From Nemopilema nomurai (lineage: Eukaryota; Cnidaria; Scyphozoa; Rhizostomeae; Rhizostomatidae), in NCBI GenBank assembly GCA_003864495.1, contig ML133401.1, positions 5,881,189 to 5,945,188 of the forward strand: a stretch of DNA of 64,000 bases, written 5' to 3'. The position numbers and the translations under genes were made by a program. Within the stretch, counting starts at the first letter, position 1, and every line of letters starts with the position of its first letter. Of the stretch, positions 40,301 through 55,300 are shown piece after piece. The notes beneath the pieces are model-generated. The model did no database searches and had not been told where the DNA came from. It saw nothing but the letters and a program-made list of their open reading frames with translations.

Positions 40301-43300
40301 AATTTATCATCAATTTATCTAAAAAATGAAATTATTGAAACATTGAAATTGACTATAAAATTTTATTTGACTTTTTCTAGTGAAGAACTTTATGAAGATG
40401 AACAGTTTAGGTATCGCAAGCTTTGTGCTCTTGTAGCATCAAAGGTAAGGTTTAGATGATATACTTTTTAGTGAAGAAATCCTATATACTATATCTATCT
40501 ATTACACTTCATCTTATGTTAAAGATATACACACCAGTGTATGTATTGCTGAGTTATGTAATGTAATAAAATCATCTTCAGTTACAAATAAGGTTTTAGG
40601 CAGTAGATATAACCTTTCACTGCCCTTTGCTAATCCTTTGGTTACTTGGTGAACGTTATTTAATTTCAACTGGTAAATGAAAAGTACTTCCTTTGCTCTT
40701 GTTGGCTAATGAGTTCTTACAATTTCAACTTTGACTAATACAATGCATGTCTTGCTTAACAATTTTGCTTCAGTTCTTAATCGAGTTGTGGCAGTTACAC
40801 TGAAATCCAATGCCATTTTCCCAGACAAAGTCTTTCAATGGGCAGCCTGGGTTTTCAAAAGATTTACTTCAAGCTTGTGACGATCTTTCTAGTAGTCATG
40901 GTCAGTGCTTTTGTAAGATCTGAGGGTTTCAGATAAAGGTCTTGTATATTGTCTGTGAATAGAAAAGCTGAATATGAACTAAACGTCTAGAAGAAATAGA
41001 AGGAGGCATGCATGCATGGTTCCTTTTAAGAAGCTTATCACTAAAATTGAAACAAGTTATTACATCAAGTTTTTACCAGTGTTGTGATAATGTGTGTTTA
41101 TGTCTTAAGCAAATTGCATGCATTGTCAATTCTTTGAATACTCCCTAGTTACAACAGTGGGTCAACTTCTAACATAGAGAATAGAGCAGAGGAATCCATG
41201 TTCTGGTGGTGCATGAGATTTGAATGAACTTATTACTGGCTAGCCAAGGCTACGTCATAATCCAGCGTATCACTGTGCAGGCTCGAGTCTTATCAGGTTT
41301 CGCAATTAATGTTAGCCAAACTTTTGTATCTTGTTTCTTGGCTACGGAAAGGCTTATAAGGCGATTATCCCCATTTTGGATTGTTGTTCACGAAATGTTT
41401 TTACGACTCGAAGATGAATGGCTTAAGTGAAGCAGTTTTACGCCATCCTTGTTAAAACGACTTATTTTGATAATATGTGTCGACTTCATCAGATATTGAT
41501 AGCAAATGGGATTTCAATATGCTGTTATCACGAGTTTGAGTAAACTAACAGCATCCATAACTTGCGCATTAAATTTTTCTTCGAATGCGCTTTTATTTTT
41601 TATTGTATATTTGAATCCAAATTGATGCAATTAGCTGCATTTTTCAAATTGAAAAATCCTTTAGAGGTAATTAAAAGCCCGAATGACAATCACATATCCA
41701 GTTCCTTTGCGGCTAATATTGCCTGGTCTTATCCACATGTCAGCTTTTATCGAGATGTCAGCTCAGTCTTTACACCCAAGCTCCATTTGAAGGGAGCTGT
41801 GTATGTCTTTGCTTTCATTTCCCTTCGTCAGCAATGTTTTCTTGGCAACGATATCGTATCATCGTGGTTTGGCGAAAGCTAAGGAACCCTTGTTATCAAT
41901 TACTGCCTGTATCAGGGTGACTGCAAATTGTAATCAAGGACGCCCAAGTTGTTTAACCATTGGTAATACGAGCGATCTGTGGTTTAAGGTGTTCTTTCAT
42001 CACGTTTCTTTGCAATTCTATTCATTCTTTGCAACAGACTCTGCAGCTTATAAACATGTTTCGTGGGCTGGTATTGTTATTGGTTGGTTTGCTGTACGAA
42101 CTGTTCTGAAAGAATGGTGATTTTAACTTTTAATTCAATTAAGTTGGAAAGAAAGGCTGCAGAAGTTTGAAACGCATTCATGAAGTCATGATCATGAAGT
42201 CATCGAGATGTTGGTGTCAAAACCGCTCTTTACACACTGCCTCCTTCCTCCTACGTAGAACCAATTATTCATCCGTCTGTTTTGTCCGGGGTCACTCTTG
42301 TGTCACCATTGCTCTAAATGACATGAAACACTGTTTGAATAAAATGAGCTCTAACCCATCCGTAAACGATTAAGGCAAAGCTGTTCTATCGCTTGTATTT
42401 TGGATTTGTGTTTTTTAATGCACCTCTGCCATAATTTCCATACTGCTTGCAGCTAAAGCGTTTTTTGTTGAAAGTTTTCTCAATTTGGCGTGGGCTCCTT
42501 GGCTCGGATAAGCCAATCCGCGCTCGGTGTTTCGTCGCGTGCGGAGGAGCGACTGTTGATTTCGCCGTTGGTTTTCTGGTTCAGTGACTTAAGCATGCAA
42601 AAACTTACAGAAAGCTAGTCAAACAATATTGGATCATTTTTCATTGATTACAATAAGCAATTTTAATCAACTTTCATAATTTAACTATTCAAGGTATACT
42701 ACCACCTTGGTGCGTTTGAAGACTCCTTGATGTATGCCCTCGGTGCTGGGGAACTTTTCAACGTAAACAGCCATTCGCAGTATGTGGAGACAATCCTAGG
42801 TAATTCTGCACCCCTGAAATTTCTATGTTTAATATTCGTTTGCAAATTTTTTCACTTCAGAAAAATAATAGAAAAAGTTCTAGATAACTTCTACAATCTT
42901 TTCGAAAGGGCCTCCTATGCATTCTTTTCCTTTTCATATTAATTTTCGCCTTTTTTAACTTTGTATTAATTTTCCCCTTTTTTATGAACTTGATTTTTAT
43001 GTGCACAAATCGCGTCAGTCATCTTTTGATCAAGATGCAGGGTGTTATGCTGAGTGCTTAGAAGCTAAGCAAGACTTTTGTTTTTCAATTTGCAGCAAAG
43101 TGTATTGATCATTATGCGAGTTTGCGAGTGAAGAAAGTCGAAAGTACCGATGAGACACCAATCGATCCAAGACTAGAGGCAATTGTTAACAAGATGTTTC
43201 AAAGGTGTTTTGATCATGGCAAATATAAACAGGTATAGTTCTGTTGCTTTTATTTTGGTTGTTCTGTACTATTTGATTAGATTTTCTCCAGGCAGCCTGT

Positions 43301-46300
43301 TGTTTTCAACCTTTGGGAAGGGAGAATCTCGAAGTCTCTTCATTTTTGTGAACAGTTCGTAAAATCTCCTTTTCGTTTCAGGCTGTTGGAATTGCACTGG
43401 AAACGAGGCGACTAGATATTTTCGAACAAGCTATTCTGAAATCTGTAAGCGAATGTTTCAATTGCTTACGTATTAAAAAAAACTGTTATAATACCATAAC
43501 GGTTTAACAAAAACGTTAAAAACAAATACTATTGAGGCAGCAGTTTATGCCATAAGGGTTTTGTTTATTTCTACTTTTAGTATGTTGGCAATCTGACATC
43601 TGCAATTCTTATCAATACCGTATCAGGTTTCCCAATTTCACTGTACTGGCTAATGTTTGCAACTGTATTTATTTAAAAATACCATCATTGATTTCCGTTG
43701 TGGAACATCTTAATAGAGGGAGCACTGTTGCTTCTGACGGTCACCGCTTGTGACTTCTTTTTCAGAGGTCCACGTGACTGGCCTAAGTGAATATCTTGTC
43801 TGTCTAATGAGCAAAACGAACTTGATTGAAATTCTGCATCAAAACATTTGCAATGTCTTATGAGGCGCTTTTTAGTTATATTTGCAAAAGAGGCCTGCCT
43901 TGCAATGACTTCTGCATTATTGTGTTTTCCAGGGCGATGTTGCTGAGATGTTGTCGTATTGCCTCAATATTTGTATGACATTGTTAGACAGCAGGCAGTT
44001 TAGAAATTTGGTAATGGTAGTTTCACGCATCAGTTTTGAAATAAGAGCAAAATTTTTTAGAAAAATGTCCATTTGGTATTCAATATGGTTTAAAATTTCT
44101 AATTAGAAATAGCTTTTAAAGTAATATTTAGATGCATTCTTCAAAACTTTGTTTTGGAATCATTTTTTATTGCTGATTTTATTTTATACCCAGTTAAATA
44201 TGCAATCTGAATCAGCTCTTTATCTGAATCAATCCACGTCACGTCTCATATAAGTTGATTATTGTTTATACTATTAAGTCTCAAACGTTTTAAAAAATGT
44301 CACATGGTAGTAGCCATTTTTACTATAGTAATCTTCAAGAGCTATCACCTTTGGGCAATGACTAAGATTTAACGAACTATTATGTCACTAGTTATGCCCA
44401 TTTGTGTTTTTCATAATTATTGACTTACTTTCTTTTTCTGATACGCGTACAAGTAAAACCTTGCTTAAATGTTTTCTTTTCCAGATCTTACGAGTTCTTG
44501 TCAAGCTATACCTCAATCTCTCTACCCCTGATTACATTAGCGTTTGTGAGGTGAGCCCATTAACGAGTTATGTACAAAGTATGCTAACAAATACTTAAGC
44601 GCTCTCTGGATATGCAAAATTCGTTATCTTGTTTCTACTGTTAATTTTCTGATTACTAATCGACAACTTTCCCAATTGAAATTTACATGGTGATTATTCG
44701 TGTCTGAGGGTTTTTCCACCCAAAGAATTTATTTAGTTGGTATTTTTTTACAATGCAACTATCTGTAGAAGAAATTTGATTTTAGATCAGGTTTAGTTGT
44801 TCGCTTTTTAAAAACACTGGTTTACTATTTTAAATGTCGAATATTGAATGTAGTCCCACTTGAAAACTATCTCAAATTTGAAGTTGAGAATTATTGAGAA
44901 TTTTCTTATAGTGTTTGGTTTTCCTGGATGACCCTGATTCCGTAGCTGATATTTTGGAGAAGCTAGTTAAAGATAATGAGGTAAATACCTTTTCAGCTTA
45001 GTTTTCACAATACACATGTTCTGTTGATCGAAATCTAGTTGTATCTCAAGACTTCCATAACTATTCAAAGCGGCTTTTTTGCAAGAAATGTCAGTTCGTA
45101 CAATATTCCACTTCTGTGTTTATAGAAAAAACTTGGTTCAATTCTGTGTTCAAAAGTTTGCTGTCTGTCATTAAGTTTTTGATGCCGTGCAGACAGAGCT
45201 TTAAGCGTTTGTTGTTAGTGGATAATGGCGGCATTTAGTTTCAACTCCGAGTTTCACATTTAATGCTCCCAACAGACAAGTGTCCGTCCATCTTTCAACA
45301 ATCTTGTGTTCATATGGCCCCCAATCCTATGTCATTAAGGTCCCATATATGCCTAATTGTTAGTTTTTCTAGAGTTTATGTGCTAATTTAATGTGAATAA
45401 CACACTAGTGGACTCAAGTCCAATAATATGGTAGTAACCTGTTACGTCATCGCATTTTAGTCGGTTCCAGGCCTCCTCAGCCTTGTCACAGAGTGGTATC
45501 TCTCTTGCAGGCTCGAGCTCTAACTGCGTTTCAAATAGGGTTTGACTTGTACGAGAATGCATCGCAGCAGTTTCTTGCGGCCATCATCAACTCGCTGAAA
45601 GCCATTTCCCCTGTCCCGATTGACGACCCGGACGTCCAAGGCCAAGAGAAGAAATCCGAGGACAGGTCAGCTAAATCTCATTTAGAAGAAGGCTTAGATT
45701 TCGTTGTTCCAGGGGATAATACATTCATTCCGGATAATCAACTCACAAATTTTTAGTTGTTTTGGTAATGCCCATTTAATGCATTCTTATTAGATGGATG
45801 GACAGATTGACATAAACATACGTCATTTTATTCATATACATTACAGGGGCGGCGCGAAGCCCTATAGAAGTACTATTGGAGGCAAAAAAATTTGGCAACC
45901 CCACCTTTTTTCACCTAGAAACGCCCATTTTGAGGATTGATGCCCGCTTACGAACAACGAGAAGTTAAACCAAGAAGTGGATTAAATTAAAATTGCTGTT
46001 TCTTAAATATAGAAATATGCATAGTCTCAACGAAATAATGCTACATCTATTGTACATGATTTATTTTCTAGAAAATTGTTCAAAGCAGTATTACATGCGT
46101 TTACAAAAAATTCTGTTCCACTAGTATTTTGCGTCTGATGGGTGCCGGTGCGGCCATTTTTTACAACGGCTTGTAGCCCGCGAAAAGCCGTAACCCTACT
46201 ATTGGTTTCTGAAAACGAATAGTATGGCCGCTTCTTTCAGCTCAGGTGACTCAAAAATATAAAAAATGTCTATAGCTTTATAAGAAGTTTCATAAAAAGC

Positions 46301-49300
46301 TATCTTACATGCTGTATATCACCCATTACCAAGCAAGGCCAGCAAAAATGCGTGTTTTTTACTTCATCACCACATATCCATGAAGCGTGCTTATGAACAA
46401 CTTGGCAAGACCTGTTTTTAAGTGAAACTTCTGAAGACGCTGCTCATAGTCATAGGTCCGTTTACCCCGTTCTGACAAAAGGGACAAAACTTTTAAAACA
46501 TTCCATTTAACTCTATCTGAGGCGACTTCATTCATTTTGAAGCGAGCTTTTGAACAATTTTTTTCTCGACTTGCGACTGTGAGGCCTGACTCAATTTTGA
46601 TGCTATTGGATTCTCGAAACGAATAGTTCAGTAGCTTCACAAGCCTGCAACACAATAGTTGCAACGTCACCAACAATGGGGCAGATGACGAAATTTGCAA
46701 TTGTTCTCCTTCAAATCCTATTGCAATCGCCAGACTAATAGCGTGGCCGGAGGCGCCAGATGAGGTATTGAATTGCAAAGGAATGTCAGCGGCTTATTTT
46801 ATGGGATTGAGGAATAATGGCACGTCACGTAACCAATATCAAGTAAACATGGGCAATGGGACCATTTCCATTTAGAAGACCTGTCGTTTGATATTTTTTG
46901 CTATCGTTTGGTACTTTTTTCAAATTTTTTTTACAAAAAATAATTAGAAAAAACTATGGAAAAAACTACTATTAGACTAATAGTATTAATAGTGCTCTCC
47001 GCCGCCCCTGATACATTAGGACTATCATGACCGACTTTGCTTAGGACACTCAGCTTTTCAATGTATTTTGGACTTTATTTTTCGTATAAGCAAGCAAACT
47101 CTTACCAATTTATAATGACTTCTATACATCTCTTTCGAGTTTTATTTTCATCCTGTGATAAATGTGTTAGCCCAGGCTTGCTATTTCGAATCTGCTTTCG
47201 TAGTATAAAGTTTTCACGGAAAGGTTTCTTGTCTATTTGTTTTAATCTGGACACTTAATTGCTGCGATATAAAATTGTTGACGACTTTTAGCTACAGTTT
47301 TCACACTCGTTTTGTTTTGAGTGACAATTTCCAATAAAACACGTTTCTCGGGATGCCTCAGTTAACGGGTGTCTCTTCTTTATCAGCCAAAGCTCTATGG
47401 AAGTTGATGATGATAATAAATCCAAAGACGAGCAAGCAAAGACAGCCGACAACACGACTGAGAAAAAACCAACGAAAAAGGATCTGGTATGTAACTAGAA
47501 ATCTTAATTCCACTTAGAATTTAGGCTTGTTATTTAACTGCTTGGTCAAGTGTTCTTCTTTTATTTCACAGATTCAGAACGGGTTGCTTTCGACTTTTTA
47601 GTCATAGGTTTTAAATCAAGATTTATAAAGGAAGTTGCTTGCATGGTTTTTGACATTCCCTGAGTCTAGACAAATCAATAGATTATTAATTCTTTGCAAG
47701 TAGAATGGTTTTATTTAATACGTTGCATGAAAGAAAATTGTTGCTCGCTGAAAGCATTGATTGGTCCAATAGAGAAATAAATAACTCATAATAATAAATA
47801 AACAGCAATCGAGAAAGCTACTAAATAAGAAGACCCTTCTCTCATGGTGACTGACTTTTTTGGTTTTTTGTCATTTCATATATTCAAACACTCCAGAGAG
47901 TAGTGAACGAAAAAATACCTTTCAACGTTATGTTGACACTTTTTCGTGCAATTTGCGAACTGTACCATGCGAACACCAATTTGATGTTTTGCCTGAATAG
48001 TTAAGGTTCTAGGGAGTTTTTGCTTTTTTGCTGCATTTTCATCAAAAGTTTTGCTCGTTTTGAAAATTGTGATAAGGCGTTTCTCAAGGTTTTTTGAGCA
48101 GCGAACTTGGATTGGAATCTTTGCGAACGGTACTTTTTTCGGGGAGGCTTTAGGTATCCGTTTTTGATCACATCAGTTGTAATGATCTGGTTTCAAAGCA
48201 GGCTAGTTACGCGATGTTGAATTCGCAGAAATTGACTCGTCAGTGTTTGGCAGTTTAGCAGACCGTAACACACAAAATGAGTGCTTTTCAATATTCAAAC
48301 ACTTATCATAGGATAATCTTGCTAATGCTTTCCAAAAATAAGTAGACGAATTTTTCACGAATTCTTGTCTGAATAACTTAATTCTCCGGAATCAATTTTG
48401 AGCCAGACAGCGACTTCTAGTTTACGTGTTTTGTTCCTTGTCACACATTCTGGTCCAAACTGGTTCTCAAACTTTCACAGGCCATCGTAACCAGTTTCAC
48501 AGGGTCTGTGTGCCATCGAATCTATGTGCCATTGAAAGGAGCAGGTTTACCCTTTTATAACCGGGAACAAGAGCAGAAATACCCTGGAGCCGTTCTGTTC
48601 TACATACGACTGGCATAAAGAGGACTATGAAACATTTTGTCCTTGCTTGTCCTTGCAGAAGTCTGGCTCTAGCGTTAAAATAGATGTTATTGTTGCGTAG
48701 TGAAAGAATCTTACGATGGAGCGACCGATTGTGTAGTTAGAGTGCAGTTAAGTTGACGTGTTTGTGTTGTAAAGCCGCTGGTTCATTGTTAGTGTCTCGG
48801 CTTCCTGGATTCAACTTTAGATAAAGAACTCAATTTACCCGGAAGTTTACCTACATTATTTTATGCTTGTTTATAATTTCGCTTGACTGGAGGAGCGAGA
48901 ACAAATTTACCCGACCCCCACTTATTGATGTGACATATTTTAATGTTAATTTTAATGTTCATCGTATCGTCAGCTAGCCAAGATGTGCGTATTGCAATTG
49001 CCTTAAAAATGTGCTAAGTTAAGTATACCTACTATTCGTTAGCATATGCCGAAAATACATTGCTTCTCAACAGAAAGCCTCGTAAGTGTTCTGCTGCAAA
49101 ATGTAATGCTTAGGACAGAAATCAGCATGCAAGCTAGACATAATTGGAGAATTCTCCATCAGGTGGCGAACATTGTTCATGCTATGCAGACTTCCTCGGT
49201 GTGCTCAGAATGACAAGAAGCACTGCGAACTAAGCATAGCAACAACAACAATAACGTTAATCCGTGATAAATTAGTCTTATATGGCAAGCCTATTTTTGG

Positions 49301-52300
49301 GAGTGATATATTTAGTTTTCACCGTTGGCAACATGGATTATTTGAACTCTATTTATTTATTTATTTATTTATTGAGACCTTCGTTGTTTAAGAGCTGAAT
49401 CATTTAATCGACATTTTTATCAAGCTGTTCCTCTTTTTTCTTGTTCCCTCATGTCCTGAGCTTCGTATATCCTGTTTTTGCAGACAGACGACGAGAAAAT
49501 ACTACAAGCAAGAATCGAAAAGCTCATAAGTATCCTGGGCGGCGAATGTACCATTCAGCTTCACTTAGAATTCCTGATCAGAAATAACCACGCTGATTTG
49601 CTTGTTCTCAAAAACACAAAGGTACGCTAGATTTTAATGGATTAATTTGAATAAGAGACGCCTTAAATATCCAAAAAATCAACTCACCAAAAACAAGTCT
49701 ATTTTTGTCTTATCCAACTCTCATCCAACTTCTAATCACTATAGATGATTATGTACTTGTTTTAAATGAATCTGAATTTCGATCGATCTAGCTTTGTGCG
49801 AATATTTTCCCCCATAATCCTATGTTTCTGTCTCAGATATAACGGATTGTTGTATTGATTTTTGTGTCTTGTGAATCTCAATCCGGATTTATCTTGTGAA
49901 TCCCAATCCGGATTTATTTGGCAATATCTCACCATTTTTGTCAGTCTCATTTTCTCTTCCGCTCCAGGATGCAATCCGCAATTCGGTTTGTCACACAGCA
50001 ACGGTAATTGCCAATGCATTTATGCACAGTGGCACAACAAGCGATGCCTTCCTTAGGTAAGATTGGACACGTTCGTCGAAAATTACTACTAATGCCTAAC
50101 CAGTTGGAGCCATTTTATCAGTTAATGTTTTCTTATCCAAAGAAGCTTATTCTCTAGCATAGCGAAGCAGTTATCATGCTTAATTTTTTTTTAGTTAATG
50201 TTATTTTATATCCCCATTTTTGCAAATAAAGTTCCAAACATAAACGTTCATAAATTAATATTCTTATGGGAGAAAGTACATGATTGAATAAATTCTTCCC
50301 TACAACCTTTGACCAAACACTGTTATAATTTGAAGCAAATACCCAATTAAAACCCCAAAGCATCTGAGTCGCGTAAATTAATGCCTTCATGCATTTGATT
50401 ATGCATCTAGTCCTTTTACATCTATTGAGAAACTTCCATACTTGCTGGTACCATTTTTACTTAGAAATTTCAGCTGCTGATGCGCCATTACCACTGCTCT
50501 ATTAGAAACAATGCTTTGATCGTTTGTTTCTTTTAGAAATAATCTCGAATGGCTGTCGAGGGCGACGAATTGGGCCAAGTTCAGCGCCACAGCAAGTCTT
50601 GGTGTTATACACAAGGTAAAAGCCGATTACTTGCACCCCTGTTGCCTAATTGCTCCAGCCACGTAACATAAACATAAGAACCATCACCAACTAGAAAAGA
50701 TGTGTCAGCATGACATTGTGTGACAATGGAAAGTAGATAAAGGAGTCACTACAGTTCTATGTTGGTACTTATAACGAAACCTTGTTTCTGTGTAACGATC
50801 GATGCTTTTCATTTGATGTGCTTATTTTCTTGGCTTTAAAAATGTGTCTATGGTTAATTGGAAAATTTGTCGTTCTTATCCCAGGGACACGAAAAAGATT
50901 CGCTGAAACTAATGGCCTCATATTTGCCAAAGGACGGTGGATCCAGCAGCGCCTATCAGGATGGCGGTGGATTATTTGCCCTTGGTATTATATGTTTTGT
51001 TTATTATTTATCTTCAACTAGGAGGTAGAAAATAAGAAAAAGTATCTCTAAGTAATAGTGATGGTAGGACACTTATGTCCGCGAGTTAGCAGCTATGATG
51101 GCATGATGAGAATGATCGACATTTTAGTTTAGATAGACAAAGGATGAAGTGACGAGAAAGTTTGTTAACAAATGGAGTTGACGATTCGGTTAGGATGGTG
51201 ATATGTTTGTCAGGAATGGGTGCTGGAAATGGTCGTATAGTTTGAAAGCTGTAGATGTTTCTAGTTTTGAAGGTGCAAGTCGATATTTATTATTCTCCAT
51301 TCGATATTTATTCTAATTGCGTGCTCTGCATTCAACGTTATTATGGCTAGATGTGGCTGGCTGGGGAAGGTTAAGGCCGTAAATAGGCTTTTGGCGTGTT
51401 TGGTGTGTAAGTTCAAGTTTCCTAGCGAATGCTGAATTAAGATTTGATTGCGAAAAAGTGCCTCATTTAGAGACAGTTGCAAAATCTTAGGGAAACGTGT
51501 CGATATCAATGGAAACAATTTGGGAAACACTGTATTTCTACTGATGGTACCAATTTACAACTTTAGTTGACAAAAAGAACCAATTCATAGAAACAATCAG
51601 ACATGGACATGAACTAAATTGCAGTTCTCATAATTATATTAAAATTATTTGTTACATAGTTCTCGATAGGTTTGCCGGAGAGGGAACTGCTTTGTTAAAC
51701 ATAGTTTATTCAACATTTAGGGTTTCATACAGTGTTATTATCAATAAATATGTTCAAGAGACTACTTTCATAGATTGTTTTAATATTTTATTTAAAAGCT
51801 TGTACTACTTTTTATTTTACCTCCTTACCACAAGATACTCTACCCTTCTGCTAGAACGATACACAAGGCGCGAAGACGTCATGTCCACCAATGCATCATA
51901 CAACATAGAACAGTAGTAGTTTGTTTGAAGGCCGTCTACGTAGATGAGCAGCTTATGATAAGTTGTTTAAGCTAAACCCCATCAGAGCTAATAAGATTCG
52001 TTGCCATGACTGGAATAACAACGTCTCCAAGACAGCTAAGATCCTAGGTCAATTGGCAAGGACGAGTGAAGGTGGTAGCTAGAACGTCTTGCTTAAAGCA
52101 GAATGGAATTGGCAACCGAGCATTTTGAGTGGACGAACAAGCCAGTCCTGACTGACTCTTGAAGAGATAATTCATTGGGCTGTTTAAAAACCGGTCAATC
52201 CAGCCTATGCTAAGCTGAAACCGAGGACCAGTCTTAAACTGCACTTTAACGGCATAAATGACTTATTAAGGTAGATTTCGTGTCAGATAAACCCAGTAGT

Positions 52301-55300
52301 CTCCTATTAATCTTGCGCTTATCTGTTTAATTCGACGTTCATTCGCTTCGCCAGTCAGAATTCGCTCTTGGCGCTCTGTGTGTTGTCGACAAAACAGGTT
52401 TCTAATCACCACGGAAGTATGCCAAAATGCAAAATTCCGCAGCTTTTTCATCTGTTTTAAGATTGATCAAATAAGATGTCTGAAAAACTCGCAATATTAG
52501 GTGTCCTATCAACAGTATGTACCTTATTGGGCATTTTTTGCCTTGATTATGTGCTATTTCTGTAAGAGTTTTGACGTGTCTACATAGTAACGCTAAGCAA
52601 ATTCAATTTTTAGGGCAATAGAAGGCTTTCTGCATCACGCTTTACTACATTTCACAGCACATCCATGCGTTTTTATGCTTACTGTATAATAATTTTCGCC
52701 TTGGTAGTTAACTAGTACTCAACAACGGGTCGGGGCAAAGACGCTGTATGAAACCATAAAAATCAACCATAACTAGTTGAGCATCAAACATCCATTTAAT
52801 GATATGCAGTCGCATCAGGCCCGTAAAGGCTATCTTAGTTCAAAGAAGAGAATTAAAGTGGCCTGAAGGGGCTTCCAGGGGCTGTGTTTGTTGCTGCTGA
52901 CATCAACACTCATGACTCCCTACCCAGCACGATCGCAGATTGTAAAATATTTGCCATTTTCAAGCATTCCGCCTTCATCTTATTCTTTAGTTGATTCATT
53001 TGTCATTTTATTTTTCAGGCCTTATGCACGCAAACCATGGTCACTCTATTGTAGAATACCTTCTCCAACAGTTGAAGGGAGCAACTTCGGACGTAAGTAA
53101 AAGCAGTTCTCAAAATGACGTCATCAAAACTCTTTTCTGTGTTTGTGCCTCTATGAGTGATTATGTTTCTTTGACTTGCATTGTGTGTGCAGGATGCGTG
53201 AAAGTACTTGTTTCCCTGTGGTTTGCTAGAAATGGCCTGAATACTTTCGATTGGCGACTTTGCCCAACTTCTCTCCTTTAAATTAACATTGAATATCCGC
53301 AAGGATCTAAAATTGCATTTGTTTTATTCTTTCAAAATCAGCCAATCTGTAACAGTACTATTTCAGCCGATTCATGGTCCAATTATGCAATTGGCCTAAA
53401 CATGTTGAATAAATTTTCTGATTTCTATTTTCTTAAGTGAATTAATTTCAACTCTGCAGCTCCCCTCAATTTATTCCTCTCCATGAAAACCAGCATATTT
53501 TCCTCTTACATTACTTCTTTGTTGACAATTCCAATGAATAAGTAATTAAAAAGGAGAGTTTCGCCACCAATATTTTAGCATTTCGATTGATTTCCCCACT
53601 GTGCTAGCAGCCGTATGATTTCCTCATAGATGGTGAGACATGGTGGTTGTCTTGGCTTGGGCCTTGCTGCCATGGGAACACAGAGACAAGGTAGTAAAAC
53701 CGTATTGCCTTTGTGCTTTGTTTAGACTTTCTTGTTAACTTGCTCTCATAAAAGACCATCTATTTTCACCACTAACGTGAATTGGTATTTTTAATGTTCT
53801 TCTGCACAATGCTGGTAAAGTTTAGAAAAAACTTCTTTGTGTTAAATTATAGTAATAAATAAAATGAGCCGGAGAATGATGCAGCCTATTTATGACATTT
53901 TTATATATTTTATATGTTTAATGGTAATAAGAAATCATTCAGCGCTGTACAGTTCATTGGTACAAATGAACTTGGGAATTTTCATTCTTTTTATTTTCTT
54001 GCTATGCCAATGTGTTATTTATTTTTAGAGGTTATCTTTCCACAATGGTTTTTTTATCTTTACATCATTACGCACAACCTAGTAACAGGCATGTAAACAG
54101 TTATATCTAAGCTTCGCAATCTTCGTGTAATGAGTTGACATTTGTTATTCACTTCGCTCTTTCTAGATATGTACGAGCAGCTAAAATTCAACTTATATCA
54201 AGATGATGCAGTTACAGGTAATCTACCCCGAGCTTTGTTTACTTTCCCGCTGAAATCCTGAAGTCACTCTAGATATCACTTGCACTTGCATTGATAGCTT
54301 TGGCTCCTCTCTTTATTGCTTCACAATAATTTGTAATTTTTCCAACATGGCTTTTCAACATCTCATTGTTTTGACTTGCCTTTACAATTATACAAGTGTC
54401 TTCTCTCCCACTTACCTCTCGCAATGACTGTCGGTATCAAGCAAACTCCTGTTAGTTTTTTTGCAGCAAACTGCCTCTTTCTTCGTTGATCTATGTCCAC
54501 GTGTTTGTTGTCTAGTATTTTGCTAAGATATCTGAAGCATCTCTGAGATGTTACTTCGCAAGCATGTACAATTAACATTTGTGACACTTCATTTATTTTT
54601 CTTTTCAACATACCATACCAACAACATACCAAGGCCATTGATAAAGTTAATCATTGATAAAAGATACCATTAATGATGCCCCTTAACGAACACTCTTCAA
54701 GTCACTGCTCAAAATGCTTAACTTATTATTTTTAATTAACAAGCAATGAGTTTCCAAGTTCATTTTGGTACAAAAATGCTACTAGCTTAAATATTTTATT
54801 TCATGATATCATGACGTCATCTTTTGCTCTGCTCTGTTACCTCAAAATAGAAAAATTGCTTTTACATTGAATTAGTTAACGTATTTTGAAATTCTGGTAT
54901 GATTTCTGAATATCTGTATTGAATGTTTCTTTGTTAATAATGGTGAGGTTTCTATTGATTTTTTGTAAGCAATCACTGAAGCCAAATTTAAGTTTTGTAA
55001 GTGACTGGTAATTCTTTTCTTTTTCAGGGGAAGGGGCTGGCATTGCTATGGGACTTGTTATGCTTGGGTCAAAAAATGCCCAAGCGATAGAAGAAATGGT
55101 TCTGGTAAATAATAATTATTTACAGACTTTCTTCTAACTACCTTTCTCGTGAGTTAAAGTGCAAGAAGAGAATGTATTAAAAGAATTGTTGGGCGCCTTG
55201 CTATGTCAAAAATATTAAAAACTTGTTTTATTTATAAAAAGTTTTTAAATATGAGTAGAGAGGGTATTGTGTTAAGTCTTTTTTGGTAGAGGGTGGGGGG

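Noticed and set aside
41224..42373. A cluster of plus-strand open frames in PSMD1 intron 4
   Set aside because: The lengths (68-106 codons) fit the lower stop density of CpG-rich DNA, and none resembles a known protein or transposon.
46359..46778. A 139-codon open frame inside the transposon as a transposase gene
   Set aside because: No hAT dimerisation or catalytic motif is visible and it is far shorter than a transposase. It is kept only as a remark on the element.
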